Source of the DNA: CAYFKJ01 sp964528595
GTDB taxonomy: Bacteria > Pseudomonadota > Alphaproteobacteria > UBA2966
Direction of reading: 5' to 3'
Assembly: GCA_964528595.1 (NCBI GenBank)
Contig: CAZGTM010000009.1
Coordinates: 1 to 64,000 of the forward strand
Length of the DNA: 64,000 nucleotides
The notes under the pieces were generated by a model. The model did no database searches. It was not told the DNA's origin and saw only the letters and a list, made by a program, of their open reading frames with translations. Position 1 is the first letter of the stretch. The number at the start of each line of letters is the position of its first letter. Positions 62,852 to 64,000 of the stretch are shown here, in pieces. The translations under genes and the position numbers were made by a program.

Positions 62852-64000
62852 TGAAACGCAGAAACTTCCTCAAGGCGGGTGGCGCGCTGAGCGTGAGCTT
62901 TCTCGTGGCGGGCTGCCTGCCGGTCATTCCCAAACGGCCCGATCCGACGCCCGAGGCCGCCGTCGGCTGGATAAGCCACGTGGACGGCCGCTATACGCTG
63001 TCGCTGCCGCGTGCCGAACTCGGCCAGAATATCGCGACCGCCATGAAACAGGTGGCGTGCGACGAACTGGGCGCCGAGTGGGAGGATGTCGACGTTGAAT
63101 TGCACGTGACGGATCGCATCGGACATGTCCGGGCCACCGTCGGCAGCGATTCCGTCAAGGATTACATGCTGCCGCTGGCCCAGGCCTGCGCCACCCTGCG
63201 CGAAGCGCTGGTACAGGGACGGACGGCGGGCGACTTGACGGCGGATGCCAGACCGATGGAAGAGCTTCGCGCCTTTTCGGGCGGCAGCCGGTTTGTCGGC
63301 AGGCGGATGCCGCTGGTTCAGGCGGAGGAAATCGTTGCCGGGAAGCCGCTTTATGCCTCCGACGTTCGCCGGCCCGGCATGGCATATGGACGTGTCCTGC
63401 GGGCGGCGTCATCGCCCGAAGTGTCCTCCCGCCCCGCCGGGTGGGACGCCGAAGCGGCGGTTCGCGTCAAAGGGTTCGTCGCCATCGTTGAAGACGATCT
63501 TTTCCGGCAGGGAGAGAGCCGGGGGCTGGGGATCGTCGCCGAAACACCCGGTGCGCTCGACCGCATTGCCGACGCCCTGGCGATGAAGTGGGAAATCGAC
63601 GGCGGCTTCGAACAACAGGACATCGACCGGATGATCGACATCGATCCGCGTCTTGCCGACGGCAGCCTTTCCTACCAGCTCGTCGACGATTCCATTGACC
63701 GGGAGGCGGCTTGGGATATCGACTTGCGCCTGGACATTCCGCTCGGCGCCCACGCACCCATGGAGCCGCGCGCCGCCGTGGCGGAATTCAAAGCTGACGC
63801 TCTCGAGCTCTGGGCGGGCACTCAAGATGCCTTCTATGTGCGGGACGTCATGGTCCGTCACTTCGATTTGGATGAAGACCGCGTGGCGGTACACAGCATG
63901 CGGGTGGGCGGCGCGTTCGGCGGCAAGACGATATGCACGGTCGAATTGGAGGCGGCCGTATTGGCGCACCGGACGGGCCGGCCCGTCAAAGTCCAATGGA
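62848..64000 (+). CDS. iorB: isoquinoline 1-oxidoreductase beta subunit-type molybdoenzyme, truncated by the window
   Basis: The first 384 codons of a large xanthine-oxidase-family subunit. It begins with a Tat-like or lipoprotein-like leader ([23 protein letters not shown]), then [13 protein letters not shown], and the molybdopterin domain with [17 protein letters not shown] and GGAFGGKT. The window ends inside the frame, so the C-terminal active-site Glu is not visible. ATG 62848 overlaps the iorA stop. With iorA it makes a two-subunit hydroxylase that lacks the FAD subunit, as in isoquinoline and aldehyde oxidoreductases of this type. Confidence 0.9.
   Translation, partial: MMKRRNFLKAGGALSVSFLVAGCLPVIPKRPDPTPEAAVGWISHVDGRYTLSLPRAELGQNIATAMKQVACDELGAEWEDVDVELHVTDRIGHVRATVGSDSVKDYMLPLAQACATLREALVQGRTAGDLTADARPMEELRAFSGGSRFVGRRMPLVQAEEIVAGKPLYASDVRRPGMAYGRVLRAASSPEVSSRPAGWDAEAAVRVKGFVAIVEDDLFRQGESRGLGIVAETPGALDRIADALAMKWEIDGGFEQQDIDRMIDIDPRLADGSLSYQLVDDSIDREAAWDIDLRLDIPLGAHAPMEPRAAVAEFKADALELWAGTQDAFYVRDVMVRHFDLDEDRVAVHSMRVGGAFGGKTICTVELEAAVLAHRTGRPVKVQW

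Overview
This 64 kb window looks like a chromosomal segment of a GC-rich alphaproteobacterium, most like Rhodospirillales. The clearest evidence is the run rpoZ - bifunctional Rsh - pyrE - DUF2062 - pdxJ - acpS - lepB - rnc - era - recO - parC - bpt - RDD - hemB, together with a magnesium-type HemB, stator genes motAB, and lytic transglycosylase - dapA - smpB. That assignment rests on gene order and protein character read by eye, not on any search.

Layout. 1-9138: accessory metabolism: an acyl-CoA ligase, an Asp/Glu racemase-type enzyme, a Sel1 protein, a metal-receptor protein coupled to a FetAB-type ABC system, two tandem glutathione S-transferases, a YbaK deacylase and a PAS sensor kinase. 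9204-10098: two paralogous small secreted proteins. 10435-10524: tRNA-Ser(GCU) with its own promoter. 10511-18582: an apparent 8 kb catabolic islet bounded by a 17-bp copy of the tRNA 3' end. It carries an amino-acid-type ABC importer, a creatininase-family hydrolase, a GST, an AhpD-like protein, an isopenicillin-N-synthase-like oxygenase, an XRE-cupin regulator, an M29/NicX-like enzyme and a cupin-like protein. 18706-31631: a receiver-kinase hybrid, degradative enzymes, dapA, smpB, an ECF sigma/anti-sigma pair, an SDR and an RraA protein. 31668-32966: a palindrome and a low-GC beta-propeller gene. 32994-47337: the conserved housekeeping block. 47390-49017: a frameshifted acyl-CoA synthetase. 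49023-56396: bpt, a thioesterase, RDD, a chemoreceptor, motB, a frameshifted motA and ilvA. 56393-64000: a penicillin-acylase-family enzyme, a secreted protein, hemB-phyH-speD-like in one overlapping unit, and the start of an isoquinoline-oxidoreductase-type molybdenum hydroxylase (iorAB) cut by the window edge.

The housekeeping genes form compact, overlapping operons (many ATGA or TGATG junctions). The most notable points are the integrase-free islet at tRNA-Ser with regularly spaced ATTGC sites in its divergent promoter, a SpeD-like pyruvoyl enzyme without a spermidine synthase beside it, a signal-less metal-receptor protein coupled to an exporter-type ABC pair, and two one-base frameshifts next to homopolymer runs (motA and an acyl-CoA synthetase) that may be assembly errors. 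No CRISPR array, rRNA, integrase or insertion sequence was seen.
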